Notes: generated by a model not told the origin, from the sequence alone. Counted from the first letter of the stretch, positions 1 through 8,762 are shown. The stretch is 64,000 nucleotides of DNA from Pseudomonadota bacterium (GCA_018240565.1 JAFEFO010000028.1:1-64000); one strand, 5' to 3'. A program made the numbers and translations.

Positions 1-1359
1 ACGTTCACGTCGCTGCCGGAGGTTCCCGGTAATGCAGGTCAGACGACGACTTTGTGCGACGCCGTGCCGCTGAACGATCAGATTGCGACCTGCACTGTCG
101 ACAACTTCGACGCGGGCACTTCAAACGTGATCGTCGCCAGCTACTCGGGCGACACGAACAACGCACCGTCGGACAACGCCATCGGCAGGATTTTCGGCAG
201 TGTGAGCATATCGACCATCGATCAACTCGTGTACCAGTCCGTTACGGAAAGCGCTACGGCAAACCCTGTACAGACGGGACAGCCTGTCGATCTGACGGCG
301 TCGATTCAGGGCGGCAAGGCCGGTGATACAGTGACGTTTTACGATGGCAGGGCCACGCTGTGCGCGAGTGTCCCGGTCGTTGTCGAACAGGATCATCAGG
401 TGGCGCGCTGCTCGGCTCAGTTTGCCACGGCGGGGCCGCATCCGCTCATGGTTGGATATGTCAACACAGGCGTTGGCGGTGCGTCCGATCCCCTGATCAT
501 GAATGTCGTTTCCGCGAGTGCCTTCGACGCCGACCAGTTCGCGCTGACGGGTTCGTGGTACAACCCGCCGACCTCGGGGCAGGGGCTTGAACTGGAGGTT
601 TATCCGGATTTGAACGGCCCCGGAAATGCGCAACTGTTCGGTGGCTGGTTCACTAACGATGCGGCAGGCAATCCGCAGTGGTACACCTTGCAGGGAAATC
701 TGTCGTCGAGTCATGGGTCGACGTACCCGCTCGCGATCGGCGAAACCACGGGCGGCAATTTTGATGCGCCGCCGATAACCCAGGCTAGCGCATATGGTAC
801 GGCGACACTGACGTTCTACGATTGCACCCACGCGGCGTTGGCTTACAAGTTCAACGATGGCCGCAATGGCACGATTCCGTACGTGCGTCTGACGCCGGCG
901 ACGGGATGCAGCACTGCGGTACCGGCCCAGCCGGTGGCGCCGTCGGCCAACTACGCGGACGTGCAGCGCTCGGGTGCGTGGTACGACCCGGCGACGTCGG
1001 GGCAGGGCCTGATGATCGACATCGTGCCGTCGATCAATACGTTTTTCGCCGCCTGGTACACCTATGCGCCACAGAGCAAGGGCCTGACCGGCGCCCTCGC
1101 GCAGCGCTGGTTCACTCTGGAGGACAACAGCTACACGCTCGGCGACTTGAATCTGACCGGGGTGCCGATCATCCAAACGAGCGGCGGCATCTTCAATCAG
1201 CCGTCGAATGTCGCCAATGCCCAGGTCGGCACGGCACAAATAGACTTCACCTCGTGCACGACCATGACGCTGACTTACGCTTTCACGCAAGGCGAATTCA
1301 GCGGCTTGAGCGGAACGATTCACGAAAGAGCGATCGTACCGCTGACGGGTTGCCAGTAA
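1..1359 (+). CDS. Ig-like repeat secreted protein, C-terminal part (5' truncated by window)
   Basis: The reading frame is open from base 1, so the true start lies upstream of the window. The first ~170 visible residues resemble bacterial Ig-like repeats (a typical YSGDTNNAPS-like segment). Two copies of a ~122-residue module follow, at about 547-918 and 967-1356. Each opens with W-Y-[DN]-P-x-T-S-G-Q-G and closes with an aromatic/Cys strand (FYDC, FTSC) and a final GC. The same module ends two other secreted proteins in this window (22587-24113 and 44787-45611). The Ig-like repeats suggest an exported, surface or secreted protein. Its function is unknown. It converges on kmo with a gap of only 7 bp. 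Confidence 0.75.
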   Translation, partial: TFTSLPEVPGNAGQTTTLCDAVPLNDQIATCTVDNFDAGTSNVIVASYSGDTNNAPSDNAIGRIFGSVSISTIDQLVYQSVTESATANPVQTGQPVDLTASIQGGKAGDTVTFYDGRATLCASVPVVVEQDHQVARCSAQFATAGPHPLMVGYVNTGVGGASDPLIMNVVSASAFDADQFALTGSWYNPPTSGQGLELEVYPDLNGPGNAQLFGGWFTNDAAGNPQWYTLQGNLSSSHGSTYPLAIGETTGGNFDAPPITQASAYGTATLTFYDCTHAALAYKFNDGRNGTIPYVRLTPATGCSTAVPAQPVAPSANYADVQRSGAWYDPATSGQGLMIDIVPSINTFFAAWYTYAPQSKGLTGALAQRWFTLEDNSYTLGDLNLTGVPIIQTSGGIFNQPSNVANAQVGTAQIDFTSCTTMTLTYAFTQGEFSGLSGTIHERAIVPLTGCQ

Positions 1360-1366
1360 TTCGAAT

Positions 1367-2716
1367 TCATCCAGTCAGCGGTGTCAGCCTCTCGCCAACC
1401 ATCGCGTCGGCAAGTGCGAGATCGACCTGATCGAGCGCAGATTTGCCGTTGGTGAGTTCGCGCAGGATCGCGGACTGGATTTCGCCGCGTTCGAATGCAA
1501 CGGAGTAGGGCAGGCGCGAGAACGTGACCATCCAGTAACGTGGCACGAAGTGACCAGGTTTGCGCGCGGCAAGTTCGCGGCCCAGGTCACGCATCAACAG
1601 GAAATGCGGATCGGCGACGCTGTGGCGCATCTCGACGTAATTTTCCAGCGCCATCGCGGCGATGGCGTCGGCGTTGGGTTTGCGCCGGTGCTGGAATTGC
1701 GCAAACGCGGAGTCGAAGTCGTTTTCGGTATCCCGCAGGAGATCGGCGAGTTCCACCGCGTCCTCGAATCCGCAGTTCATGCCCTGGCCGTGGAAGGGCA
1801 CGATGGCGTGGGCGGCGTCGCCGATCAGCAGGGCGCGACCATCCTGATGCCAGCGGTCCAGGTACAGCGTGCCGAGGATACCGGTCGGGTTGGCGACGAA
1901 GTCTTTTTTCAGATCGGGAATCAAGGGCTGCGTATCGGCGAAGTCGCGCGCGAACAGCGCGTGCGCGTCGGCGCCGGTGCGCACCGTATCGAATCCAGGA
2001 TTTCCGCAATTGGGCATGAACAAGGTGACGGTGAAACTGCCTTCTGCGTTGGGCAGGGCGATGCACATGTAGTTGCCGCGCGGCCAGATGTGCAAGGCGT
2101 TGGGTTCGATGGCGAATCCACCAGCATCGCTTGGGGGAATCTCCAGTTCCTTGTAGCCATGCTCCAGCGGCTCGAAACGCTCGCCGAGTGATGAATGCTT
2201 GGACATCGCGCCGCGCAGGGCCGAGCCTGCGCCATCCGCTCCGATCAGCGTCGTCCAGTCATGCACGCGCGCAACATTGCTGTCGTCGCGCAGCGTCATG
2301 TTCGATTTTCCCCAATCCACGGCGTCCAGGCGCTGGCCGAAATGGATGCGCGCGCCGGCCGCTTCGGCGGCGTCGAGCAGGGCCATGTTCAATGCGCCGC
2401 GGCTGACCGACCAGATGACTTCCGAGTCGTCGCGGCCATAGCGCAGCAATTCGGTGTGGCCGTCCAGATGATGCACCATGCGACCGCGCATCATCACGGC
2501 GATCGGTTCGATGTGCTTTTGCAGCCCGGCGACGCGCAGGCCGTGCCAGCCGCGCTCGGCCAGGGCCAGATTGATCGAACGCCCGCCAAGGAAACCGTGG
2601 ATGCGCGGATCGGGCCGGCGCTCGAACACGCTGACGGAAAATCCACGCTGCGCGAGCAGGGTGGCGGTGAGCGCGCCGACCAGGCCGGCGCCGACGAGGG
2701 TCAATTCGGGTTTCAT
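1367..2716 (-). CDS. kmo: Kynurenine 3-monooxygenase
   Basis: FAD-dependent aromatic hydroxylase of 449 aa that converts L-kynurenine to 3-hydroxykynurenine with NADPH and O2, in tryptophan breakdown or the bacterial quinolinate route. The Rossmann motif GAGLVG is at residues 9-14. The second FAD motif, GDAAH, is at 299-303, followed by the family signature PFHGQGMNCGFEDA at 307-320. An FLGGRSINLAL segment near residue 42 is also typical of Kmo rather than of generic salicylate hydroxylases. Length matches the family. No kynureninase or hydroxyanthranilate dioxygenase gene lies nearby, so the rest of the pathway must be elsewhere. It is transcribed divergently from the S10 peptidase. Confidence 0.93.
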   Translation of the reverse strand: MKPELTLVGAGLVGALTATLLAQRGFSVSVFERRPDPRIHGFLGGRSINLALAERGWHGLRVAGLQKHIEPIAVMMRGRMVHHLDGHTELLRYGRDDSEVIWSVSRGALNMALLDAAEAAGARIHFGQRLDAVDWGKSNMTLRDDSNVARVHDWTTLIGADGAGSALRGAMSKHSSLGERFEPLEHGYKELEIPPSDAGGFAIEPNALHIWPRGNYMCIALPNAEGSFTVTLFMPNCGNPGFDTVRTGADAHALFARDFADTQPLIPDLKKDFVANPTGILGTLYLDRWHQDGRALLIGDAAHAIVPFHGQGMNCGFEDAVELADLLRDTENDFDSAFAQFQHRRKPNADAIAAMALENYVEMRHSVADPHFLLMRDLGRELAARKPGHFVPRYWMVTFSRLPYSVAFERGEIQSAILRELTNGKSALDQVDLALADAMVGERLTPLTG

Positions 2717-2811
2717 GCCGGCAGTGTAGCAGCCGCCCCGACCGTGACTTCCGGGGGATAGGCAGTGCGGATGTCTGCAATATGCTGCGTACTTTCAGCA
2801 AGGGGATTTCC

Positions 2812-4419
2812 ATGCGCCGCATTCGCCTGATTGCCTTGATCGCCGTAACGTGCGCCGTGTGCGCGCCGCTGTTTGCTGCCGACAAAGCCGATGCAGACAA
2901 GCACGAAACCAGGGAATCCTCCACCGCTCCGGTCAAGGCACAGAAGGTCGAAACCGCGGGCAGCGTTTCCGTCGAGGGCAAGAAGCTCGATTACAAGGCG
3001 ATCGCCGGCACCATCCTGCTTACCGGCAAGGACGAGGACAAGGACGATCCGACCGCGAGCATCTTCTACGTCGCCTATTTCAAGAGCGGCGTGGACAGCG
3101 CGCGGCGTCCGTTGACCTTCCTCTACAACGGCGGACCGGGTTCATCCACGGTGTGGCTGCACATGGGCGCGTTCGGGCCCAAGCGCGTGATCACGCTCGA
3201 CGATCAGCACACGCCGGCGGCGCCCTACCAGCTCGTCAACAACGACTACAGCCTGCTCGACGCCTCGGACCTGGTGTTCATCGACGCGCCCGGCACCGGT
3301 TTCTCGCGCCTGCTGGTCAACGAAAAGGACAAGGCCAAGCGCGCGGCGGCGATGAAGGAGCGCGGCAAGGAATTCTACGGCGTCGATCCGGATGCGCAGG
3401 CCTTCGCCCAGTTCATCACGAAGTTCCTGACCGAATACGGACGCTGGAATTCGCCGAAATACCTGTTCGGCGAAAGCTACGGCACCACGCGTTCGGCGGT
3501 GTTGGCCAACGTGCTCACGACCGAGCAGAGCGTGGACCTGAACGGCGTGATCCTGTTGTCGCAGATCCTGTCGTTCGCCAACGACATCGATGCGCCGCAA
3601 TACAACCCCGGCGTGGACCAGCCCTATGCGCTGGCGCTGCCGACCTATGCGGCCACGGCGTGGTACCACAAGAAATTGCCGAACCAGCCGGCGCAGCTAG
3701 AGCCGTTCCTGAAGGAGGTCGAGCACTTCGCGATGACCGACTACACGGTCGCGCTGGCGGCAGGCGCGACGCTCGATCCGGCGCAGCGCAAGGCGGTCAT
3801 CGCCAGGCTGCACGAGTACACCGGCTTGCCCGAGTCCTACATCGACAAGGCGGACCTGCGCGTGTTTGGCGGCGAGTTCGAGAAGACGTTGCAGGACTCG
3901 GCGGACCTGACCACCGGGCGCCTGGACTCGCGCTTTTCCGGCCCGAGCATGGATCCGCTGGAGCAACAGGCGGCCTACGACCCGCAGGCGGCGGCGATCA
4001 GCTCGGCCTATGTGTCGATGTTCAACGACTATGCGCGGCGCACGTTGAAGTTCGGCGACGGCATGACCTTCCACGAGTTCGGCAATGTCTACCCGTGGGA
4101 CTGGAAGCACCAGATGCCCGGATTGCCGCCGGGTTTCTTCCCGGCCTCGACCAATGTCATGTCGGATCTGGCGGTGGCGATGAAATACAACCCGCAGTTG
4201 CATGTCTTGCTCAGCGGTGGGTATTACGACCTCGCCACGCCGTATTTCGCGGCGGTGTACGAAATGCGCCACCTGCCGATTCCGGCGAAGTTGCAGTCAA
4301 ACATCGAATACGCATTCTTCCCCTCGGGCCACATGGTCTACGCGCACGAGGAGTCGCTGAAGAAGTTGCACGATGTGACGGCGGCGTTCATTGGCCGCAC
4401 GGACAATTTGGGTAAATAA
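2812..4419 (+). CDS. Secreted S10-family serine carboxypeptidase-like peptidase
   Basis: 535 aa. The start at 2812 is preferred over an in-frame ATG at 2782 because an AAGGGGA ribosome-binding site precedes it and the product then begins with a signal peptide (MRRIRLIALIAVTCAVCAPL). S10 hallmarks are in order: the oxyanion segment NGGPGSS at 106-112, the nucleophile motif GESYG with Ser222, Asp473 in GGYYDLATPY, and His507 in SGHMVYAHE. S10 enzymes remove C-terminal residues from peptides, usually at acidic pH. The product is probably periplasmic or extracellular and belongs with the other exported peptidases of this window. Exact specificity is unknown. Confidence 0.88.
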   Translation: MRRIRLIALIAVTCAVCAPLFAADKADADKHETRESSTAPVKAQKVETAGSVSVEGKKLDYKAIAGTILLTGKDEDKDDPTASIFYVAYFKSGVDSARRPLTFLYNGGPGSSTVWLHMGAFGPKRVITLDDQHTPAAPYQLVNNDYSLLDASDLVFIDAPGTGFSRLLVNEKDKAKRAAAMKERGKEFYGVDPDAQAFAQFITKFLTEYGRWNSPKYLFGESYGTTRSAVLANVLTTEQSVDLNGVILLSQILSFANDIDAPQYNPGVDQPYALALPTYAATAWYHKKLPNQPAQLEPFLKEVEHFAMTDYTVALAAGATLDPAQRKAVIARLHEYTGLPESYIDKADLRVFGGEFEKTLQDSADLTTGRLDSRFSGPSMDPLEQQAAYDPQAAAISSAYVSMFNDYARRTLKFGDGMTFHEFGNVYPWDWKHQMPGLPPGFFPASTNVMSDLAVAMKYNPQLHVLLSGGYYDLATPYFAAVYEMRHLPIPAKLQSNIEYAFFPSGHMVYAHEESLKKLHDVTAAFIGRTDNLGK

Positions 4420-4437
4420 AGAGCTCCGGGGAGATCT

Positions 4438-4545
4438 CGTCATTCCGGCATGGTCGAGCGTCGGCGACAGCCGACCGAGGGGAATCCAGGTGCCAAGGAT
4501 GGCATCCATGCAGTCTGGATACCGGCAGTCCCTGCCGGTATGACG
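4438..4545 (+). repeat. Interspersed palindromic repeat, copy A
   Basis: A 108-bp element with near-perfect inverted ends: CGTCATTCCGGCA at the left and TGCCGGTATGACG at the right, one mismatch. The body holds a GCGTCGGCGACAGCCGAC palindrome-like segment and CGAGGGGAATCCAGG. Copies B (18307-18438), C (58459-58566) and D (60315-60448) share ends and body. Conceptual translation of copies A, C and D gives a recurring WIPLGRL..TLD.AGMT peptide, which is how they were noticed. It lies between the convergent S10 and TerB-like genes. Confidence 0.8.
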
Positions 4546-4552
4546 GCATAAA

Positions 4553-5029
4553 TCAAGCAGCGCCGATTCCCGGTACGCGCTTGTGCAATTCGCCTTCCGG
4601 AAAACCCAGCGCCTTGGTGATCTGCACCAGGAAGCGCTGCTCGCCGGGGCGGATGCGCGCATCGGCGCCCGCCAGACGCAACAAGCCGGAGTACAGGCGT
4701 TCGACTTCGGCTGATCCGGGTTTGAACTCCCCGAGTAGACGCCGCGCGTCCGCATTCGCATCGTAGTCGCGCCGGCAGCCGGTGGCAAAGGCTTCGGTGG
4801 CGACTTGGCGTGCCCGCGCGTTGAGTTTGAGTTCATCCATCAAGGTATTCGTAAAGGTGGCTTCCTCGGATGACACCACGCCATCGGCGCGCGCCATTGC
4901 GCCAAGCAGGCCGAATGACACCTGGATCAGCAATTCCTGGCGCGGATCGAGTTTGCCGCTGAACAGTTCGCCGAACGCGTTCCTGACGTCGCGGAACAGG
5001 TTGCCGCCGCCTTCGACACGGTTGGACAT
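4553..5029 (-). CDS. TerB-like domain protein
   Basis: 158 aa, all-helical and soluble, with no signal peptide. The central part (about residues 30-155) resembles the TerB fold: LLIQVSFGLLGAMARADGVV followed by SSEEATF, then a repeat of the same pattern near the C-terminus (LLRLAGADARIRPGEQRFL). Both halves carry the acidic A.aDG/aR.... E pattern seen in TerB and DjlA-type metal-binding helical domains. TerB proteins are linked to tellurite resistance and envelope stress, but single-domain relatives mostly lack a known role. No other ter gene is nearby, so a tellurite function should not be assumed. Confidence 0.65.
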   Translation of the reverse strand: MSNRVEGGGNLFRDVRNAFGELFSGKLDPRQELLIQVSFGLLGAMARADGVVSSEEATFTNTLMDELKLNARARQVATEAFATGCRRDYDANADARRLLGEFKPGSAEVERLYSGLLRLAGADARIRPGEQRFLVQITKALGFPEGELHKRVPGIGAA

Positions 5030-5095
5030 GAACGCTCCCTCCCCATGGATGGGCAGATGTTGCGCCAGTTCAAACGAAATGAAAAGACGGCAGCG

Positions 5096-5407
5096 TCAGT
5101 GTTGCGATTTCACCCAGCGCTCGTACTGTGCCTTGGAAATGGCGTTGGCATGGTGCGCGATATAGTCGAAATCGTTGAGCAGCGGTGGATAGGCGTTGGC
5201 TTCTTCACGGGTAATCTTGCCGTTGTGGTTCGCGTCGAGCGTGGCAAACGCCGGCGGCGGGCCGTAGTGGTCGGCGGGCGGCTGGCCCGAGGTCAGCGTG
5301 ACGCGCGTGCCGTCGGCCTGGGTGAAGTGCACGGTCTGGTCCTGGGCGAAGGCGCCGGTGCTGGCGATCAGCATGCCGGCGGCAAGCAAGGCGAGGGTGC
5401 GGTTCAT
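5096..5407 (-). CDS. Secreted EF-hand domain protein
   Basis: 103 aa. The ATG at 5407 follows GGAGACCTCC and begins a clear signal peptide (MNRTLALLAAGMLIASTGAF, cleavage near AFA). The longer upstream frame is antisense to the YcaQ-like gene and is rejected. One canonical EF-hand loop is visible, DANHNGKITREE, with ligands at positions 1, 3, 5, 9 and 12, so calcium binding is likely. A second, degenerate helix pair follows (LNDFDYIAHHANAISKAQYERW). Probably a small periplasmic or exported calcium-binding protein. Partner unknown. Divergent from the glycosylase gene that begins 82 bp away. Confidence 0.8.
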   Translation of the reverse strand: MNRTLALLAAGMLIASTGAFAQDQTVHFTQADGTRVTLTSGQPPADHYGPPPAFATLDANHNGKITREEANAYPPLLNDFDYIAHHANAISKAQYERWVKSQH

Positions 5408-5488
5408 GGAGGTCTCCTTTGCGGATGAGTCGATCGCACGTCCGCGCACGGGCACAATAGGCGATGTCGGCATGAGCGAGGCGTACGC

Positions 5489-6808
5489 ATGGCAAGACCC
5501 GCATCCTGCGGCGAAGTTCGGATTTCCGCGCAACAGGCGCGCAATCTGCAGCTGGCCGTTCAGGGACTGCTCACGCCGCCGCGCGCACGCGCCACCCGTG
5601 CGCGCCTGCTGGCGACGATCGCGCGCATGCGCCTGTTGCAAATCGACACGATCAACGTCGTTGCGCGCAGTCCGTATCTCGTGCTGTTCTCGCGCCTCGG
5701 CCACTACGAGCCGCACTGGCTGGACGAGGCGCTCGCGCGCGGAAAAATCTTCGAGTGCTGGGCGCACGAAGCCTGCTTTGTAGCGATGTCCGACTACGCC
5801 CTGCACCGGGGCCAATTCGACGCACGTGCCAGACACTGGGCGCACCAACGCGCGGCGCGCATGCACCGCGAACATCGCGCATCGATGGACAAGCTGCTGG
5901 CGCATATCCGCGACAACGGCGCGGTGAAGTCTTCCGATTTCGAACGCAAGGCGGCGGCCCAGCCGGGTTGGTGGGAATGGAAGGACGAAAAGCGCTGGCT
6001 CGAAGCCTGGTTCGCGCTCGGCGAGTTGATGATCGCGCGACGCGACAACTTCCAGCGCGTCTACGACCTCACCGAGCGTGTGCTGGCGCACGCGAAAATC
6101 GATGCAACCCTCCTGCCGGCGGCCGACACGACGCGCGAGTTCATGCTGGGCGCCGTGCGCGCGCTGGGCATCACGCAGGCGCGCTGGATCAACGATTATT
6201 TTCGCAGCAGGCGCAAGCTCAAGGATGCGGACCTGGATGCCCTCGTCGGCGGCGGCGAACTGGTCCGTGTGACCGTGCGCGGCTGGGACAAGCCCGGCTT
6301 CGTGCACCGGGACAATCTGCCCTTGCTGGCGCGTGCGCAGCGATCAGCCTTGCGCGCCACGCACACGACGCTGCTGTCGCCGTTCGATCCGGTAGTGTGG
6401 GATCGCGAACGCGCGTTGGCGATGTTCGGATTCGACTATCGACTGGAGTGCTACACGCCCGCGCACAAGCGTCGCTTCGGATACTTCACGCTGCCGATCC
6501 TGCATCGCGGGCAATTGATCGGCCGGCTCGATGCGAAGGCACACCGCGACGACGGCGTGTTCGAGATCAAGTCGATTCATCTGGAAAGCGGCATCGAGGC
6601 AGACGACGGCTTGGTTGCAGAGGTCGCTGCTGCGATCCAGGCTTGCGCCGACTGGCACGCGGCGTCGCGCATTGTCATACGCAAGTCCGATCCGGCGGCG
6701 TTTGCGAAGCGCTTGCGCATGGCGATTACTTCGCCCTCGCGTGCTCCCCCGGCTGGTAGGTCCCGACCCGCGAGCGAAACGGAATCGCCAGGCGGTTCCA
6801 GCCGTTGA
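5489..6808 (+). CDS. YcaQ-type winged-helix DNA glycosylase (crosslink repair family)
   Basis: 439 aa of the HTH_42 family, which includes E. coli YcaQ/AlkX and Streptomyces AlkZ. These are monofunctional DNA glycosylases that unhook interstrand crosslinks or bulky alkyl adducts. The catalytic Q-x-D signature is present as Q51-I-D53 in LLQIDTINVVARSPY, followed by the conserved LVLFSRLGHYEP segment. Family features continue with GWWEWKDEKRWLEAWFALGE (repeated winged helices) and a C-terminal SPFDPVVWDRERALAMFGF block. Length fits YcaQ (~410 aa). Its 3' end overlaps the convergent AhpD-like gene by 83 bp. Confidence 0.85.
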   Translation: MARPASCGEVRISAQQARNLQLAVQGLLTPPRARATRARLLATIARMRLLQIDTINVVARSPYLVLFSRLGHYEPHWLDEALARGKIFECWAHEACFVAMSDYALHRGQFDARARHWAHQRAARMHREHRASMDKLLAHIRDNGAVKSSDFERKAAAQPGWWEWKDEKRWLEAWFALGELMIARRDNFQRVYDLTERVLAHAKIDATLLPAADTTREFMLGAVRALGITQARWINDYFRSRRKLKDADLDALVGGGELVRVTVRGWDKPGFVHRDNLPLLARAQRSALRATHTTLLSPFDPVVWDRERALAMFGFDYRLECYTPAHKRRFGYFTLPILHRGQLIGRLDAKAHRDDGVFEIKSIHLESGIEADDGLVAEVAAAIQACADWHAASRIVIRKSDPAAFAKRLRMAITSPSRAPPAGRSRPASETESPGGSSR

Positions 6809-7199
6809 TCGCGATGATCGCAAACGACAGGTCCGCGAGTTCCTTGTCGGTGAAATGCTGGCGGCATTCGTCGTAGATCGAATCAGGCACGTCGTGCGTG
6901 TCGGCGATGCGCGTCAGCGCTTCGGTCCAGGCCAATGCTGCGCGTTCGCGCGCGCTGTAGAACGGCGCTTCGCGCCAGGCATCGAGCAGGTACAGACGCT
7001 GCTCGGTCTCGCCGGCGGCACGTGCGTCCTTGCTGTGCATGTCCAGGCAATACGCGCAGCCGTTGATCTGCGAGGCGCGCATCTTCACCAGTTCCAGCAG
7101 CGCGTGCTCGATGCCGCAGGCGTCGACATGCGCCTGCAATGCGCGCATCGCCGCAAAGCCGCCGGGCGATGCCGCGGCGTAGTTGATGCGTTGGCTCAT
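6726..7199 (-). CDS. AhpD-like carboxymuconolactone decarboxylase family protein
   Basis: 157 aa alkylhydroperoxidase D-like protein. The redox motif C48-A-Y-C51 followed by His55 (GCAYCLDMHSKDAR) is the CxxC..H active site of the family. The upstream helix LLELVKMRASQINGC and the downstream RLYLLDAWREAPFYSARERA are also typical. Members reduce peroxides or disulfide partners, or act in thiol stress responses. Substrate cannot be told from sequence. Its stop lies inside the 3' end of the convergent glycosylase gene. It sits 13 bp downstream of the cysteine synthase-like gene on the same strand and may share its transcript. Confidence 0.85.
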   Translation of the reverse strand: MSQRINYAAASPGGFAAMRALQAHVDACGIEHALLELVKMRASQINGCAYCLDMHSKDARAAGETEQRLYLLDAWREAPFYSARERAALAWTEALTRIADTHDVPDSIYDECRQHFTDKELADLSFAIIAINGWNRLAIPFRSRVGTYQPGEHARAK

Positions 7200-7212
7200 G
7201 GGATTCTCCTCT

Positions 7213-8163
7213 TCAGTGGAACGGCACCGGCGCGTGCTCGGACGGCGCAGGGTGCATGAAGAAATCGTGCAGGTATTTCTCGCCTTCGTCGTCGAGGATG
7301 GTGACGATGGTCTTCAATTGCGGATGCTGCTCGCGGATACGCCGCGCGGCGATCAAATGCGCGCCCGAGCTGGGCCCGCAGAAAAGTCCGCGCGTGCGCG
7401 CGAGTTCGCGCATCTGCGCCACCGCATCCGCGCTCGCCACCGCGGTTTCGCCACTGACGAGGTTGCGATGGCGGGCGAAGATACCCGGCACGAAGCCATC
7501 GGAGATGCCCTCGATCTGGTGCAGCGCGACTTCGCCGCAAAGTATGGTGCGCGATTCGCTCGGCTCCATTGCAAAAAGGCGCACGTTCGGATTGACCTTG
7601 CGGAAGGCCTGGCCGACGCCGATCAGGGTGCCGCCGGTGCCCACGCCATGCACGAACGCATCGGGCACGCGCCCGGCGGGCAACTGCGCGAGGATTTCCG
7701 GACCGAGCCACTCGCGGTTTTCCTCCACGTTCCATTCCGACTCGAACTGGCCCGGGAAGAAGAAACCCGGCTGGCGCCCGAGTTCGCGTGCGCGCTCCAG
7801 CGCCGCGTTGACGTGGAAACTGCCGCAGAACAGCACCTCGGCGCCAAACGCGCGCGAGATCGCCACGCGTTCGCTCGACAGACCTTCCGGCATCACGACG
7901 AGCATGCGGTAGCCCTTGACCGCGGCGACCATCGCGAACGCATTGCCGGTGTTGCCGCTGGTCGCCTCGACGATGGTGTCGCCGGGCTTTAGCTGGCCGC
8001 TCGCCTCGGCGCGCTCGACGATGTACTTGGCGATGCGCGCCTTGATCGAGCCGGAAGGATTGAGGAACTCGCACTTGGCGAAGATGCCGTCGATCTCGAG
8101 CAGCGGTGTATCGCCGATGGCGTCGAGGATGGTCGTGGAGACGGATGTGTAACGCGTGGCCAT
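7213..8163 (-). CDS. PLP-dependent cysteine synthase family protein
   Basis: 316 aa fold-type II PLP enzyme. The Schiff-base lysine is Lys41 in NPSGSIKAR, the substrate loop is SGNTGN at 69-74, and the phosphate-binding loop GTGGT is at 175-179. These mark the CysK/CysM/CBS family, which makes cysteine (or cystathionine) from activated serine and a sulfur donor. The sequence NPSGSIKAR and the C-terminal VTILDDEGEKYL are nearer to CysM/CBS-like proteins than to classic CysK, but the substrate is not certain. It lies 13 bp from the ferredoxin stop codon and probably follows it in one transcript. Confidence 0.85.
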   Translation of the reverse strand: MATRYTSVSTTILDAIGDTPLLEIDGIFAKCEFLNPSGSIKARIAKYIVERAEASGQLKPGDTIVEATSGNTGNAFAMVAAVKGYRMLVVMPEGLSSERVAISRAFGAEVLFCGSFHVNAALERARELGRQPGFFFPGQFESEWNVEENREWLGPEILAQLPAGRVPDAFVHGVGTGGTLIGVGQAFRKVNPNVRLFAMEPSESRTILCGEVALHQIEGISDGFVPGIFARHRNLVSGETAVASADAVAQMRELARTRGLFCGPSSGAHLIAARRIREQHPQLKTIVTILDDEGEKYLHDFFMHPAPSEHAPVPFH

Positions 8164-8176
8164 CGCGGCGCTCCTG

Positions 8177-8500
8177 TCAACGCTCCAGGTAGGGCAACTT
8201 GTCCGGCACGCCGTCCCACTGTTTGGCGTCGGGCAACTCGTCGATCTTGGTCGCGATCACCGGCCAGATGCGCGCCAGTTCGGCATTGATGCCGAGAAAG
8301 TTTTCCATGCCGGCGGGCACGTCCTGTTCGGGAAAGATCGCCTCGGCCGGGCATTCGGGCACGCACAGCGTGCAATCGATGCATTCCTCCGGATCGATCG
8401 CAAGGAAATTCGGGCCTTCGTGGAAGCAGTCCACCGGGCACACTTCAACGCAATCGGTGTACTTGCACTTGATGCAGTTGTCGGTGACGACGTGGGTCAC
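8177..8500 (-). CDS. fdxA: 7Fe ferredoxin FdxA
   Basis: 107 aa from a GTG start at 8500. This gives the exact family N-terminus ([20 protein letters not shown]) and length. Cysteines at 9, 12, 17, 21, 25 and 40, 43, 46, 50 give the pattern of a [3Fe-4S]/[4Fe-4S] ferredoxin. The C-terminal extension after the second cluster ([17 protein letters not shown]) is typical of FdxA. It is a small soluble electron carrier and could serve the 2-oxoacid:ferredoxin oxidoreductase encoded at 40-43 kb, which is inference. Oddly, no Shine-Dalgarno is seen before the GTG. The transcript has CACCTCCTCC there instead. Confidence 0.92.
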   Translation of the reverse strand: MTHVVTDNCIKCKYTDCVEVCPVDCFHEGPNFLAIDPEECIDCTLCVPECPAEAIFPEQDVPAGMENFLGINAELARIWPVIATKIDELPDAKQWDGVPDKLPYLER

Positions 8501-8613
8501 GATGGCGGCCGGAGGAGGTGGGGCATCGGCAATTATGCGCTGGCGACGCGAAGAATTCCTGACGCACGTCAAGCGCGGGGCTGGTTGCTACAGGAAAATT
8601 CGTGCGCACAAAC

Positions 8614-8643
8614 AAAAAACCAACCGTTTCCGATTGGTTTTTC
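8614..8643 (-). terminator. Rho-independent terminator after tRNA-Ala
   Basis: On the minus strand an AAAACCAATCG stem, GAAA tetraloop and CGGTTGGTTTT stem are followed by a T-rich run (TTTTTTG). The one mismatched position is a G-U pair. It lies 11 bp past the tRNA 3' end, so it most simply ends the tRNA transcript. Because the stem is A/T-flanked on both sides it could also act from the other strand. Confidence 0.8.
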
Positions 8644-8654
8644 AGTGATGCGTG

Positions 8655-8730
<76 letters not shown>

Positions 8731-8762
8731 ACGTTGAAACCGCCGATCCCTGGCGGGCGCGC

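Noticed and set aside
121..1323. 400-aa antisense reading frame over the Ig-like protein
   Set aside because: A shadow of the GC-rich plus-strand gene: Arg-rich, no signal or domain, and no ribosome-binding site.
4438..4545. Insertion sequence
   Set aside because: About 110 bp with no transposase gene and no visible target duplication; classed as a palindromic repeat.
4553..5029. Tellurite resistance determinant
   Set aside because: Only a TerB-like domain; no terC, terD or other ter gene is present.
5408..6307. Long N-terminal extension of the EF-hand gene
   Set aside because: It is antisense to the YcaQ-like gene and lies before a proper signal peptide with its own ribosome-binding site.
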